NCBI RefSeq assembly: GCF_026745355.1 | Contig: NC_079207.1 | Location: 15,200,150-15,264,149 of the forward strand | Direction: 5' to 3' | DNA: 64,000 bases | DNA from: Beta vulgaris subsp. vulgaris | Lineage: Eukaryota; Streptophyta; Magnoliopsida; Caryophyllales; Amaranthaceae | Translations under genes and position numbers: made by a program | Shown here: piece by piece, positions 1 to 11,200 of the stretch | Layout of the letters: each line of letters starts with the position of its first letter | Numbering within the stretch: the stretch's first letter is position 1 | Notes under the pieces: model-generated | Told to the model about the DNA's origin: nothing | Database searches by the model: none | What the model saw: the letters and a program-made list of their open reading frames with translations, nothing else

Positions 1-680
1 CAAGATGTAAGGTGTTTGGTAAACTCGGGTTCGAGGCTCGGATCTCAGGGATCCGGGTTCTTAGGTGATTAGGGAAGACCGAGAAGATATTATAAGCCTT
101 GTAATTCACCATATCGTAAACATCATTGAAAGTCTTAGTGCATTGATTTGTGATTTTTTCTCACAGTTCTTGGGTTTGCACGTTAAATATTCTTATGTGA
201 TCTTTATTGTTGTTTCTTGTGTTAATTTCGCGTTATTATTACTTGTTACTATATAATTGTTTATGCATACAATGGTGGACCCCATGGTTGGCTTGCTGGA
301 GCACGCAGGGTGCAGAGTGGTGTAGCTTTAGAGGGTGGATGTATTATGTATGGTTCTCGAAGATGGGTGACTTAGTTAATGCATGACCATGTGGTTGTAG
401 AGCAGGAATATATCAAGGGGTACAACTTGGAAGCATGGAGCGAAAATATATTGGTTGCAACCATAGCTCGACGGCATGCTACATGAGATCTAAGGAGATA
501 TGGAAGACTCTCAATGTGACCTCGTGATTGGAAATTTGTGCTTGGTGCCTTGTGTCGAAAGTCTTCTTGATATTGTGTTGGTCAGGTGGTGTGTTTCGCG
601 AGTTGGCGGCGAGACAAGATGATTAGACGGATTATCGCTTGAGGGGAGGCTTGTGGTCCTTGGTATGAGGGGAGGATTGT
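1..680. other. Unassigned stretch, no supported gene
   Basis: I see short open frames only, none with a recognisable domain. The sequence is less AT-rich than the following kilobases and looks like old transposon or gene debris, but no terminal repeat or protein motif could be identified. Confidence 0.4.
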
Positions 681-682
681 TG

Positions 683-990
683 GGTATACATCCCAAGTCC
701 ACATTGGAGAGATAAAGAGTTACTTGGTTTCTAAGAGTTCACCAACTAAATTAGTATTAGATCTTTTGAGAAGGAGGCCAAGAACGAATTCATGCAGGCT
801 AGGTCCAAAGTGGACAATATCATACTAATAGTGGAGTTGTAGGTGGACTCGTGGGCCCTACAAATGGTACAAAGCATGCACAAATTTGTTTTTGGGCTCC
901 TTCTGAAAGGCTTCATACTAATGTAGTTAGTGAACTCTTATAAACTAGGTAACTACTTATCTCTTCGATGTGGGACTTGGAATATATACC
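683..990. mobile_element. Fold-back (long inverted repeat) MITE-like element
   Basis: The two ends are long imperfect inverted copies of each other. The left arm begins ggtatacatcccaagtcc and the right arm, read on the minus strand, begins ggtatatattccaagtccc. The match continues about 120 bp inward, through the agagttcac and attagtat blocks, at roughly 80 percent identity by eye. A spacer of about 75 bp separates the arms. The unit would fold into one long hairpin. No coding capacity is seen, and I could not settle a target-site duplication, so the superfamily is unknown. Similar arms could also arise from two inverted fragments of one LTR. Confidence 0.6.
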
Positions 991-1608
991 AAACAAATTT
1001 TTTTTAAGTTTTCTCATGGAGTAAAATAATTTATTTATTAATTAGAATGCCATTTCTCTTAGCTTGACGACCCTAAATTCCTTTCAACAAGAAACTACAT
1101 GCAAAGGGATTTTCCTAATAAAAATCCACTCCTTAAGAGAATTTTTATTTAATTTTTCTAATAAGACGATAAAAAAAGCTTCTATCGATGTTTATTATGC
1201 TTAATAGTGCTCCATATTTTCATTTTATCTTTTTATACATAGCTCTGAAAATTGCATACATAATTTTTTGAAAGAAATATAATACATTAGATTACGCGCA
1301 TATGACACACGAGTTAGTTTTTGTTTGTGTAATTTTTTTACAACATAACAAAAATTTATGTCATATATATGATAAATTTTATATTGATAGATATGGATAA
1401 GTATGAGACAATTTAAATGATAAATAGACATTTAATTCACTATCTAACATGATGAAATTTCATTACTATTTTGACACTTATGTTTCAAATTTATTGAATA
1501 TAAGATTAACTTTTTAGTCAAAACCTCCATGGTTTTCTATCCACTAGATTGTGTTATTATGATATACAATACATTTTATTGCATACATGTTTGTATATAT
1601 ACAATTAA
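991..1608. other. AT-rich intergenic stretch
   Basis: Very AT-rich, with frequent stops in all frames and no recognisable protein, RNA or terminal repeat. Confidence 0.5.
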
Positions 1609-1775
1609 GTAAGGCTTGTCCTAGTGGTAAAAAGTTGGTCTCATGATTTCAAGATCCTTAGATCAAACCTCATTAGGGGCTCAAGAAGTCTGACCTACAA
1701 ACCTGGCTGGTTGAATGTGAGCGATGTGCCAATTCAGTATGATCCTTCATATTACTTGTTTTGAAAAAAAAATTA
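1609..1775 (+). mobile_element. Candidate tRNA-derived SINE
   Basis: A pol III style internal promoter is visible. An A-box-like stretch (cttgtcctagtggt, 1614-1627) is followed about 35 bp later by a B-box-like stretch (agatcaaacc, near 1660), then a non-tRNA body and an A-rich end near 1765-1775. This is the layout of plant tRNA-derived SINEs. No clear target-site duplication was found and the boundaries are approximate. A chance A/B-box pair in a decayed tRNA-like fragment is the alternative. Confidence 0.4.
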
Positions 1776-2731
1776 TATATGTATGTATGCAAGTATATGT
1801 GTATATTAGATTTTTTATAGATAATATAAAGATTCTTTATATGTAGGGAAACTTGGAGATTTAATTTTATAAGGAACAAGAATCAAACCGTTATTATAGA
1901 GATAAAAAGAAGAAATAGCCTTATTATCTTGTTTGAATGGGTGGATCTGGAGCTCTCTCCTTTTCCTATCTACAATACATCTCCATGGAAATGGGCCTTT
2001 AAAGCATATGGGTAAAAGTCATGGTCAATTGTCGAGGAAGGACCACAATCAGCCAATTGGTAATGGGTAAGGCACGTGCGGTTACAACTAAGATGATGGG
2101 GTCAGAGGGGACCGCCAACTGGCTAATTGATGCTTTGCCCCAAGTTGCCAAGTTACTCCTAAAACAATTGGCAAAATGTCCACACACGTGCATTGAGTTA
2201 GCATTAATTTTTGTTTGATGCCACTTTTAATTCCCCCATTATCCTGTTGCTCATCTCAGCAATATGCCAATATCACTTAATTTTTTTTTGGAAGATTCTA
2301 GTATTTTTAAAGGTGAAACGACCGTTTATGAGTGATTTTCACACTCTCCTTCAGTCCACATGCCTTTCTTTTCTCAAGGGGAGTAAATTCCAGACGAGGG
2401 GAAGTTTGAAGTAATAATTTGAAGTTTGAAGGAGTGATAGGTTGATACTCCATCTGTTAGAGGAGTGCATGCTTGATTTATATTCTTAATTGATTATGTA
2501 ATCCTAAAAAACTTGATATGGATATTATCTTAATATAATGTTAAACTAGCTTATTTTATTAGTAAGATTTAGGGAGTGATAGCTATATAATATAAGATCA
2601 AATCTCGTATATAAGATTGTTCTTGTGATGACTGATTGATTTCTCAAATTTACAAAGTGATGATTGATAATACATAACCATACTCTAACTGATCAATTTT
2701 TTCTTTTACCTCTAGGTTAGACAAAGTATTG
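1776..2731. other. Intergenic stretch without a supported gene
   Basis: Short open frames overlap on both strands near 2000-2220 but show no domain or codon pattern. An imperfect inverted pair (gccaattgg near 2054, gccaactggc near 2112) is present. Otherwise I see nothing. Confidence 0.4.
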
Positions 2732-2831
2732 TACTTCATCCGTTACGTTTTAGATTAAATGCAATAAAAGAATATTTTATATCGCACAAAAATTACCCCT
2801 TTGTGACATTTAAAACGAAACAGAGGAAGTA
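2732..2831. mobile_element. Short Stowaway-type MITE
   Basis: It is flanked by TA dinucleotides. The left end, cttcatccgttacgttttag, is an inverted imperfect match to the right end, aaaacgaaacagaggaag. The length of about 100 bp, TA flanks and CTYCNTCCGT-type ends fit Tc1/mariner-derived Stowaway MITEs. It has no coding capacity. Confidence 0.6.
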
Positions 2832-3057
2832 TATATCGTTTGAAGAAGTAGTAATCTTTGAAGTAATAAGGTAATAGTCATCAATAATTACGTTTTTTAA
2901 TTAGTTAAATTCAATTAATATTAGAAATATGTTCACGAAATTATTATGAAAGTTAGAAAAGATATTAACAAATAATTTTTAACAAATACTTAAGCTTATG
3001 AGCAACCCTAATGAACAAGCTGTATTTAAATAAACTAGATACAATTAGCTTATAACA

Positions 3058-3347
3058 TAATCCCTCCGTTTCTTTTTGATTTAATCACTTTACTTTGGAG
3101 GAGAATCAATGAGAAACTACAAAAGTATGAGAGAGAAATTGAAAAAGTGGAGAGAAAAACTAAAAAGTGAAAAAGAGAAAGTAAAAAATGGTTAAAATAT
3201 TAAAAAGTGGATGACATGGGCGGAAAAAGAGGAGAAAGTAGATGTGACATGTTACTAAAAATAGAAAAGTAACAGTGCCTAAATTAAAAAAAAAAAAACA
3301 GAATAAAAAGAAAAGTGTGTAGATTAAAAAGAATGGTGGGAGTATTA
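3058..3347. mobile_element. Stowaway-type MITE, about 290 bp
   Basis: The left end is TA followed by atccctccgtttctttttga. The right end read on the minus strand is TA followed by atactcccaccattcttttt. The inverted match extends about 35 bp, including the taatc/acactttt blocks. TA target duplication and CTCCCTCCGT-like termini are typical of Stowaway elements mobilised by mariner transposases. The interior is A-rich and non-coding. Confidence 0.65.
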
Positions 3348-3549
3348 CATAGTGTAATTCAACAATTTATGTGAACCATTACCTAGGTAGCAAAATTAAT
3401 GCAAAAAGTAGCTGATAATGTTCAAATTCAAAGTTACAAGGTAAAAAGTGTCAAAAGTACCTACATACATAATTTCCTTGTACCTAATTAAAAAAACTTA
3501 TAATAGACCATGTGAATTGTGATTTGGGAAGCATCACATAAAACTAAAA

Positions 3550-4338
3550 TCAATACAGTCCAGTTTTTTCCTTCTCAGAAGCTAACAACATAAGAGTGAA
3601 GGGAACATGAAAGAGATATCGCAAGATCTTATTCCCCCCGTTGCAAGACCTTGGTGACAAGAGAAGAATAAATAAAATCATTAGTACACCTAAAAGCACC
3701 CCTCCGATAACTAACACCAAAACAGCTAACCAATTAGCTACATTATGCAACATAACAAAAAATCCCGCCATGAACGCCACACACATGGTGGCAAGGGCAA
3801 TTCCTAGCAACGGAAGTGCGACGTCAAGCGATAATAGGACGAGCCTGGGATCATCAAGGTGAGCCCATATGAGGGTGACCGCAGCAAGGATGGCGGTATA
3901 CATGGAAATAGTGTTGCAGATCACGAACACTTTAAAGGCAGCCTTGTGGGCGAGAGTAGCCATGCCTACGTGGGGTTCATTGTTGTTATAACCACCAGGG
4001 ATGTTCGAGGCGGAAGCGTAGGTTACGGTGGCTACTAGAGTGGACACCAATAGGAGTGTGTTGATTCTCTCCTTGTACTTGTTTTTCTTTTTCACTTTTG
4101 GATGATTACTACTTACTGTGTTTCCTTTTTTCTTTTTCTGTTGAAAACTTACTATGTTTCCTTGGTCATCGAGTACCACGGAAACAGTGGAGGTATTTTC
4201 ATCACTTACAGCTACAGATGGGTGTTCATTAGTTTGGCTACCTGTGCTCATGTCTGCTGGCGGATGAAGACAGTTTACGTAGTGCAATTGTGGGGCTCTT
4301 GGAACACCCGCATATATTAAGGATAACCAAGCCAACCG
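3550..4338 (-). CDS. Exon 3: PGG-domain membrane region of ACD6-like gene
   Basis: This exon encodes about 262 residues. A linker with a Lys-rich tract (QQKKKKG) is followed by the PGG domain. Its signature ERINTLLLVSTLVATVTYA ... NIPGGY is visible near residues 91-115, and hydrophobic segments follow at about 135-160, 170-200 and 205-230. That gives four predicted membrane helices. The exon starts after the acceptor TTTGCAG and continues the phase of exon 2 exactly. It ends with a stop after a short polar tail. The domain anchors such ankyrin proteins in the plasma or ER membrane (family knowledge). No frameshift or stop is seen inside this exon. Confidence 0.85.
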   Translation of the reverse strand, partial: RLAWLSLIYAGVPRAPQLHYVNCLHPPADMSTGSQTNEHPSVAVSDENTSTVSVVLDDQGNIVSFQQKKKKGNTVSSNHPKVKKKNKYKERINTLLLVSTLVATVTYASASNIPGGYNNNEPHVGMATLAHKAAFKVFVICNTISMYTAILAAVTLIWAHLDDPRLVLLSLDVALPLLGIALATMCVAFMAGFFVMLHNVANWLAVLVLVIGGVLLGVLMILFILLLSPRSCNGGNKILRYLFHVPFTLMLLASEKEKTGLY

Positions 4339-6206
4339 CTGCAAATTTTAAGATTGAAATATACTTATCAATCAATAGTATCAATATTTTGTTTCTAGAG
4401 AATGTACAGTATCATTTTATGTAAACATATTAGTATATTAGATAGGTAATGCAATTAACTTAGAGAAAAAAATTAATCAATGATGATGATAAAAAATATA
4501 TATAGCAGTATGAGGTACTGGTAGTGAGGCAAAAACGAAACGATAAGGAAAACAAGACAAGGATGGAATTTTTTTCATGCATAGTACGTGATGGTTCAAT
4601 AAACTTTATATGTTGGTATTTATATACTTCCTCCGTTTCAATTTAATTGTGACACTTTCTATTTTACTGAGTTTCAATTTAGTTTTGACACTTTCATTTT
4701 GGGTAATAACTTTTCTCTATCTCTCTCCTATCACACGAGACCCTTTTATTTTCTTTCTCTATCTCTCTCCTCTCCAAAAATTGTCTAATAGTTTGTAATT
4801 TTAAAAGTATGAAACGAAGGAAAGTAAATAAAATTGTTGTACATTGAAGACTGAAGGCGGCCTTTTATATTAAGGATTAAGGTCTTGGAATAGCTCATAT
4901 ATATTATAACCCCTGAAGGCCTGAACAACTAACTACAAATTAAAGTGTTCTACGAGATTATTATTTACAAAAATTCAAAATCTATATGGCCTCCAAGATC
5001 CTAATATATGTATGATAATCAGTGTATGAGGTGAAATGCGTAAACAGATAAGTGGGAAGTAAAGCATTTAAGAAGAAAGGAATTCCATTGTAATTATAAA
5101 TCTAGCAAATAACTCTCATCCCACATAATTTCAACACTAATTACACATGAAGAACACTTGCACCATCATATACTTCATGAAGTTGTGGATGATTGTTAGG
5201 TGAGTGTATAATTAGTGACAAAGTACATGAACAGTTGAAAATTATTAAGTTTATTTTTCTAAATTAATTTTCACTACGAATTTCATCAGTATTAGAATAT
5301 TATAGTGCATACTAGCTTGTAAAAAAGTTGACATATATAGTGGAACTTTCTCGCTCTTCAATGATTCAATGAAACTCGTCTAGGGGGGTTCCAAAAATAA
5401 GTGGCTACATGTACTTTGGGTAGATAAGATATTTCTTAGAGTTGATAATAATGAATTGCAGCAACATGCTCTTTATACATTGACTAGTAAACGCAAGCCT
5501 CGATATTAAGGGTCAACATAAGAAGCTAGTGTGGCCAATTATTAGAATTTGTAAGTCTGCGTCATAGCAATAATCATTCTCGCACTTTTTTAAAAAAAAA
5601 AACTTCATATTCGGTGAAGAGGAAAAGAAAATTGTATCCAAACAATGGAAATTGAAACTGTCCTTTTCCTATACAAATTCTCCTATCGAAACAAACTATC
5701 GATGAAAGAAGAAAACGTTGATAAATGTATATATTTCCTTCCTCAAAATAAGTATCGGTGACAAAATTACATGATCACTCGTTTATTCTACTTTATTAGA
5801 CAGTCATATACTAGTCAAAAGAGCTCGTTTTAGTTATTTACTGGCAACTTCAATAATGTAGACTCTGTTGTTTATTCCCTCATGCATGTCCAGTATGATA
5901 GTTGATTATAAATTATGGTAATGAGAATGAATTTGTGTGAATTTGTGAAAAAATCATTGTCCATTTTCATGGTAATCCTAATTTATCCTAAAGTCTCTAT
6001 TTTCCTTCTTGAATTTTCATTCCATCCAATACCACCTTGTAGGTGGTAATGAGTGGCAATGAAATTGCTTCCCCTTAGAGACAAAAACATAAGTTCAGGG
6101 GTGATCGAGATTGCATGCATTCCCATTACAACAATTTATTAACAACTACCAAACGGGCTGTCATTGTAAAAAAAAAAATGCGAAACATATGTTTACTTTT
6201 ACGTAC
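4339..6206 (-). other. Intron 2 of the ACD6-like gene
   Basis: This 1.87-kb AT-rich interval is bounded by GTACGT (6206 downward) and TTTGCAG (ending 4339) on the minus strand. It contains one Stowaway-type MITE at 4625-4826. I see no coding sequence or other RNA. Confidence 0.75.
4625..4826. mobile_element. Stowaway-type MITE in intron 2
   Basis: TA flanks on both sides. The left end cttcctccgtttcaattt is an inverted match of the right end, which reads gaaacgaaggaaag on the plus strand. A second internal copy of the left-end motif (gtttcaatttag, near 4671) suggests a local duplication. Non-coding. Confidence 0.6.
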
Positions 6207-6438
6207 CTCTTCAAATGAAGGAATACCATTTCCACATTCCTCGGCAATGTCAAGAGCTGTAAATCCAGCCTTGTTCTGGAGGGTTAACTTGACCCTGTTA
6301 TCCCATGTGAAAATATAAACCACTTTAGGATGTTTTTCCATGGTAGCTAAATGCAAGGGAGTGTTACCATCTTTATCTTTGGTGTTGATCATTTTCTCAA
6401 ATCCTGGCTGTCGTAAGATATACTTAACGACCTCAGTT
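6207..6438 (-). CDS. Exon 2, downstream part (ankyrin repeats), cut by Copia
   Basis: This is the downstream fragment of exon 2. Reading continues the ankyrin repeat broken at 11201. It passes through a full ankyrin repeat (KDGNTPLHLA...) and a further repeat ending NKAGFTALDIAEECG, then reaches the donor at 6206. The first 5 bp (6434-6438, CAGTT on the plus strand) are one copy of the target duplication. Without the insertion this segment joins 11201-11518 with no loss or gain of coding bases. Confidence 0.85.
6434..6438. repeat. Target-site duplication of Copia element (left copy)
   Basis: CAGTT directly precedes the LTR end TGTTGTAAAG. The identical pentamer follows the other LTR at 11201-11205. 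Five-base duplications are the norm for Ty1/Copia integrases. Confidence 0.92.
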
Positions 6439-6674
6439 TGTTGTAAAGTGCAGTAACTTTACACTTGTTTTGCATAAAGTAATGCTTTCATATATTTATC
6501 ATAACAATAAACAAGCCATTATATAGGCTTTACAATAAACAAACTTAACTAAAGAATAGGAAATGCATTAGAAAGTGGGTAATCATGGCCCACAATGTAC
6601 TCCACTAACTCTAACTTCTAGCCACTAACAATTAACTACTTAGTCCACTACTAATTTTGGGGCAGTAACAAACA
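6439..6674 (-). repeat. 3' LTR of the Copia element
   Basis: 236 bp beginning TGTTGTAAAG and ending GTAACAAACA on the plus strand, so 5'-TG...CA-3' is respected. It matches 10965-11200 over its full length by eye. Confidence 0.95.
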
Positions 6675-8249
6675 CACCCCCTTGCCCTCAAAATCAGTTA
6701 CACCCATTTTTGACCTGAAATATTCATGTTTTCCAACAGACAATGACTTTGTCAAAACATCAGCTACCTGCTCCTTCGTTCCACAATGCTTCAGCATAAT
6801 TAACTCTTTTGCAACAAGATCTCGAATGAAATGACAACGTATATCAATATGCTTTGTTCTGCTGTGGAATGCCGGATTTTTTGCCATGGAAATTGCTGCC
6901 TTATTGTCACAGTAAATCTGAGTTGGACCAAGTTGCTCTTCTTGGAAGTCTGAGAGTAACTTCCTTAACCATACCGCCTGACATGCTGCAGCAGTTGTGG
7001 CGACGTACTCAGCCTCTGAGGATGACAGAGCCACCGTTTCTTGCTTCTTTGAGCTCCATGTAATAGCACCAGAACCCAAACTGAAAACACAACCAGATGT
7101 GCTTTTCCTAGTATCGAGACTGCCTGCCCAGTCACTGTCAGTATACCCAAGCAACCTGCACTTGGATGCTTGTGAGTACCAGATTCCGTAAGCATGAGTT
7201 CCTGCTACATACCTCATGATCCTTTTCGCTGCTCCAAGATGATGCATAGTTGGATTATGCATGAACCTAGAAATAACACTAACAGAATATGCTATATCCG
7301 GTCTTGTATGAGACAAGTAATTTAAACCACCAACCATGCTCCTAAAATACGGTGCATTTGCCGAGCCCGTACCATCATCAGCTGTGAGGGACTCATTTGG
7401 GTTCATGGGAGTCGGAGCTGTACTACAATTTTCCATATTGAACCTTTTAAGCAGGTCATTTGCATATTTTCGTTGAGAAATGAAAATCCCTCTAGCACAT
7501 TGATTCACTTCAATCCCAAGAAAATAATGTAACAACCCCAAATCCGACATTTCAAAAGTTTTCATCATAGAGGACTTAAATTCAGCAACAAGTGATTCAC
7601 AAGAACCCATATATATCATATCATCGACGTAAAGACAAACTAACAGTAAGTCACTTTTACCTCGTTTCTTCACATATAAAGTAGGCTCATTTTTGCTTCT
7701 TTCGAACCCATCATCCAAGAAGTATGAATCAATCTTGCTGTACCATGCTCTTGGTGCCTGCTTCAGGCCATACAAAGCCTTCCTTAGTCGATAAACTTTA
7801 TCTTCTTTTCCCGTCACAGAGAACCCTTCAGGTTGTGTGACATATACTTCTTCCTCTAGCTCACCATTTAGGAACGCAGACTTCACATCAAATTGGTACA
7901 CAGGCCAATGTTTTTGAGCAGCAAGAGCTAAGAATGTTCTCACTGTTTCAAAGCGAGCTACTGGAGAGAAAGTCTCTTCAAAATCGATGCCTTGTTGCTG
8001 AGCATATCCTTTCACAACTAGACGCGCCTTGTGCTTGTCTATACTACCATCAGCGTGGTATTTGGTTCTAAATACCCATTTGAGCCCAATTGGAATCTTA
8101 CTTTGAGGAAGATCAACTAGCTCCCATGTAAGATTCTTTTCGATGCATTTTATCTCTTCTTTCATTGCATTTTCCCACACTTCTTGTCCTGCAGCATCTG
8201 CATAAGAAATAGGATCTGATACAAACAGGGGCAAAGGTACATGTATCAT
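6651..8249 (-). pseudogene. Copia reverse transcriptase and RNase H segment
   Basis: This is a 532-codon open segment of pol. The RVT_2 reverse transcriptase domain covers roughly residues 35-280: the palm is visible as [14 protein letters not shown] near 121-134, and the catalytic YVDD is at 207-210. RNase H follows: TDSDWAG at 370-376, SSEAEY at 410-415, and a late CDNKAA block. Together they copy the element RNA into cDNA and degrade the template inside virus-like particles. The first codons overlap the integrase segment in another frame because of a one-base shift in a run of C near 8235. The ATG used here is therefore not a biological start. The frame runs to a stop within the 3' LTR boundary region. 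Confidence 0.9.
6675..6689 (-). other. Polypurine tract (second-strand primer)
   Basis: On the minus strand the bases directly upstream of the 3' LTR read gagggcaagggggtg, an almost pure purine run abutting the LTR. This is the position and composition of the plus-strand priming site of LTR retrotransposons. Confidence 0.8.
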
Positions 8250-9459
8250 ACAATTCTCTCAAAGATTTGGTTTTCCTTGGAGGTGATTCGGATGCTGAGT
8301 CTGATTCAGAACTAGAATAAGGACTTTGGTTTCTAGGGGAACCATTGTTGCTTGATGAGGAAGGACTCAAACTACTGCTTGAGGATGTTGATGAAGAGAT
8401 GGTGCTTTGTTCAGCTGCTTCTGCTGCTACGTTAATGGGCGTTGCTGCTGCTATGTCACCTGGTGAAAGTTCAAAATCTCCTGAAGCTCCTGTTAACGTT
8501 GTTTCCCCTGGATCAACAAGACTCCAATCCCAGCTTTCACCTTCATTGAACTCCACATTTCTACTTATAAACACTTTACCACTTAATGGATTATACAAGC
8601 GATATGCCTTGGACTGTGCACAATAGCCAATGAAAATACACCTAACAGACTTCTCATCTAGCTTAGTGCGAATGTTGACCAATGCATATGCTACACATCC
8701 AAAAACTTTTAAGTGGCTTACCCGAGGTGGTCTTCCTTTCCATGCTTCATAAGGGGTCTGATTGAGGACTGCCTTTGTCGGAGAAATGTTGAGAAGATAT
8801 ACAGCTGTTGCTATCGCTTCTCCCCAGAACTGATTTGGAAGCTTCTTCTCTTTCAGCATGCATCTTGCCATTTCAACTACAGTACGATTCTTTCTTTCCG
8901 CCACACCATTTTGCTCTGGTGAGTACGGTGCTGTGAGTTCTCTACGAATGCCAAACTCATCACAGAAATCAGAAAACTCATTGCTCAGAAATTCTCCACC
9001 ACGATCAGTCCGGAGACATTTAATGTAGCAACCACTCTCTTTCTCCACCAAGGCCTTAAATTTCTTGAAATACACAAAGGATTCAGATTTGAATTTCAAG
9101 AAATAGACCCAACTTACACGACTGTAATCATCTGTGAAGAGTAAAAAATATTTACTCCCTCCCAGAGATTCTGTTTTCATCGGTCCACATAAATCAGCAT
9201 GTACTAACTCAAGCACATATGATGCTCTCCACGACTTACCATTAGGAAAAGATTTTTTACGTTGTTTTCCAAGCACACATCCTTCACAAAAATCAATGGC
9301 ACTGATTTTTGGCAACCCAATAGCCATATGCTTGTGACACAACAATTTCAACCCATTGATATTAAGATGACCATAGCGTAAATGCCACAATTTTGCTTCA
9401 TTATTACCTTTAGCAACTAAAGCACATTGAGTAACATTTGAGACGGCTAAAGGAAACAT
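8113..9459 (-). pseudogene. Copia integrase segment
   Basis: This is a 448-codon open segment of pol. The N-terminal zinc-binding HHCC motif is visible (H26, H31, C58, C61), followed by the rve catalytic core with D89, D152 and E188. The D,35E spacing is exact and lies in RTDRGGE and QNGVAERKN. A Ser-rich linker at about 350-410 precedes the reverse transcriptase. Integrase inserts the cDNA into the host with a 5-bp stagger, which fits the flanking duplication. The last 35 or so residues are out-of-frame reading after the shift near 8235. Upstream it is separated from protease by a shift near 9570 and a TAG near 9487, so the first ATG here is incidental. Confidence 0.9.
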
Positions 9460-9555
9460 TTTGTTCGGGACATGTGAACATTAGCTATGGACTGGCCATT
9501 TTTCGTATCTTGAATGACACAACACATACATTAAACGTAACAGAATATCCAGAAC

Positions 9556-10167
9556 TCATAAGTTGTCCAACATTAACAAATTATGAGCTAGACTAGGAAC
9601 ATATTGCACATCATAAAGAAGCTTTACGTTACCCTGAGTTGTGTTGATTGCAATTGTACCTTTTCCTTCGACTTGAATCTTCTTGTCATCACCAAGTCGT
9701 ACCTCGCTTTTCTCCGCCTCATCAAGATCTCGAAATAATGACTTTGCACCCGTCATATGATTCGAGCATCCACTATCTATGAACCACACATCATTTGAAT
9801 CAGCACCAAAGGGAGAATGTGCCATAAACAACTTACTTTCTTCTTCAACCTTCTCTGTGAAATTGACATGCTTCTGCTCATGTCGTTGTTTGGACCAACA
9901 ATCCACCTCCTTATGCCCGTACTTCTTGCAGTAATGGCATTCTCCTGCAAATTTACCAACACCAACTTTACCTCCTGAAAATTGACCACGTCCTCCTCTG
10001 CCATGGCCACGACCTCCACGACCTCGACCACGAAATCCACCTCTTCCATTTCCACGACCTCCATTGCTTTCAGACCTCCAGTTATTTGAGGGCTCTCCTT
10101 TCACCTGAAAAGCTTTCTCTTCCACCTTTTCCTCATTTCTCCTGAACCTATCTTCATGAGCTAACAA
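9556..10167 (-). pseudogene. Copia gag C-terminus (zinc knuckle) and aspartic protease segment
   Basis: This is a 203-codon open segment. Residues about 37-66 are a Gly/Arg-rich tract (GRGGFRGRGRGGRG), a nucleic-acid-binding RGG-like stretch. A CX2CX4HX4C zinc knuckle follows (C77, C80, H85, C90). The retroviral-type aspartic protease begins with WFIDSGCSNHMTG, with the catalytic DSG at 131-133. Gag packages the RNA and the protease cuts the polyprotein. The segment is joined to the upstream gag by a one-base deletion near 10165 and loses frame again near 9570, within the conserved LLxVGQL region of the protease. Confidence 0.88.
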
Positions 10168-10769
10168 GGAACCATCAATTCATCAAAGGAATAGGTTGTC
10201 ATGTTTTTTGATTCCTCAATTGCAGCAACAACATGATTGAATTCTTTAGTTAAACTTCGCAATACTTTACTGACTACATTACTATCAGTAATATCTTCAC
10301 CGTATGATTTCATTTGATTCACAATGGCAGACACTCTAGACAAATAATCTTGCACTGATTCTTTGTCTTTCATTACTAGACCTTCAAAATTACCACGTAA
10401 GGTTTGCAATTTAATTGAGATTACCTTACTATCACCATGGTACTCCTTTTTGAGAATTTCCCATGCCTCTTTTGAAGAGCTAGCTGCTGAGATTCGTGGG
10501 AAAATTGAGTCATCCAGTGCTCCTTGGATGTATAACAAGGCCTTTGCATCCTTCTTTCGATTCTCTCTTAATCGTTGATCGGGCTCCGCCGGTATTTCAA
10601 TCGGCTCGGTATACCCTGTGGCCACCATGTCCCAAAGATCCTGGGATTTGAAAAGAGTTTGCATCTTCAAACTCCACATTTGATACTTCTCCCCCTTAAA
10701 AATTGGTATAAGAGGTTGAGTAGAAGAACTTACACCATTTGTTGCCATCAATTTGGTCAATTTCCTCAC
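10161..10769 (-). pseudogene. Copia gag N-terminal segment
   Basis: Open from an ATG at 10769, with a more likely start at 10748 (MATNGVSSS), 7 codons further in. The UBN2/DUF4219-type gag fold is recognisable from FKGEKYQMWSLKMQTLF (about residues 24-40), then LYIQGALDDSIFPRI and a coiled middle region ending SFDELM. A single-base deletion after SFDELMV shifts the frame to an early stop at 10161, whereas the homologous continuation lies in the next frame. It is preceded by a leader of about 200 bp containing a run of more than 20 T (plus strand, 10866-10889). Confidence 0.88.
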
Positions 10770-10945
10770 AGTGTTTCACTCGTGTGTTTTGTGTTTTTGG
10801 AAGAAGGTGGGTTTCTCTCTCTAACTTTACTCTTTCCCTTCTTTTCTTTAATCACGTTTCCCCCCCTTTTTTTTTTTTTTTTTTTTTTTGAGGACCTAAC
10901 CTGACTTAGAGAAAAAAAGAGCTGCACGTGTCTTCCTTCTCTCTA

Positions 10946-10963
10946 ATGCTCTTGATACCAAAT
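10946..10963 (-). other. Primer binding site of the Copia element
   Basis: Just inside the 5' LTR the minus strand reads tttggtatcaagagcatta. TGGTATCAAGAGC is the classic complement of the 3' end of plant initiator-methionine tRNA, used to prime minus-strand synthesis. Confidence 0.85.
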
Positions 10964-10964
10964 T

Positions 10965-11200
10965 TGTTGTAAAGTGCAGTAACTTTACACTTGTTTTGCA
11001 TAAAGTAATGCTTTCATATATTTATCATAACAATAAACAAGCCATTATATAGGCTTTACAATAAACAAACTTAACTAAAGAATAGGAAATGCATTAGAAA
11101 GTGGGTAATCATGGCCCACAATGTACTCCACTAACTCTAACTTCTAGCCACTAACAATTAACTACTTAGTCCACTACTAATTTTGGGGCAGTAACAAACA
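10965..11200 (-). repeat. 5' LTR of the Copia element
   Basis: 236 bp, TGTTGTAAAG ... GTAACAAACA, same length and sequence as 6439-6674. In minus orientation it carries the promoter; no strong TATA box was pinned down. Confidence 0.95.

Larger units (their letters stand above)
6439..11200 (-). mobile_element. Complete Ty1/Copia LTR retrotransposon, 4,762 bp
   Basis: The element is in minus orientation. LTRs of 236 bp lie at 10965-11200 (5') and 6439-6674 (3'); I saw no mismatch when comparing them. It has a tRNA-iMet-type primer site, a polypurine tract, and gag, protease, integrase, reverse transcriptase and RNase H in Copia order. The 5-bp duplication CAGTT flanks it. The gag-pol frame is broken by three single-base shifts (near 10165, 9570 and 8235) and one stop codon near 9487, so this copy could not make a full polyprotein unless these are assembly errors. 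It interrupts exon 2 of the ACD6-like gene in the same transcriptional orientation as that gene. I cannot assign the lineage with certainty. Confidence 0.95.

Noticed and set aside
1999..2218. Overlapping frames on both strands near 2.1 kb
   Set aside because: No protein similarity; likely chance in a locally GC-richer stretch with inverted pairs.
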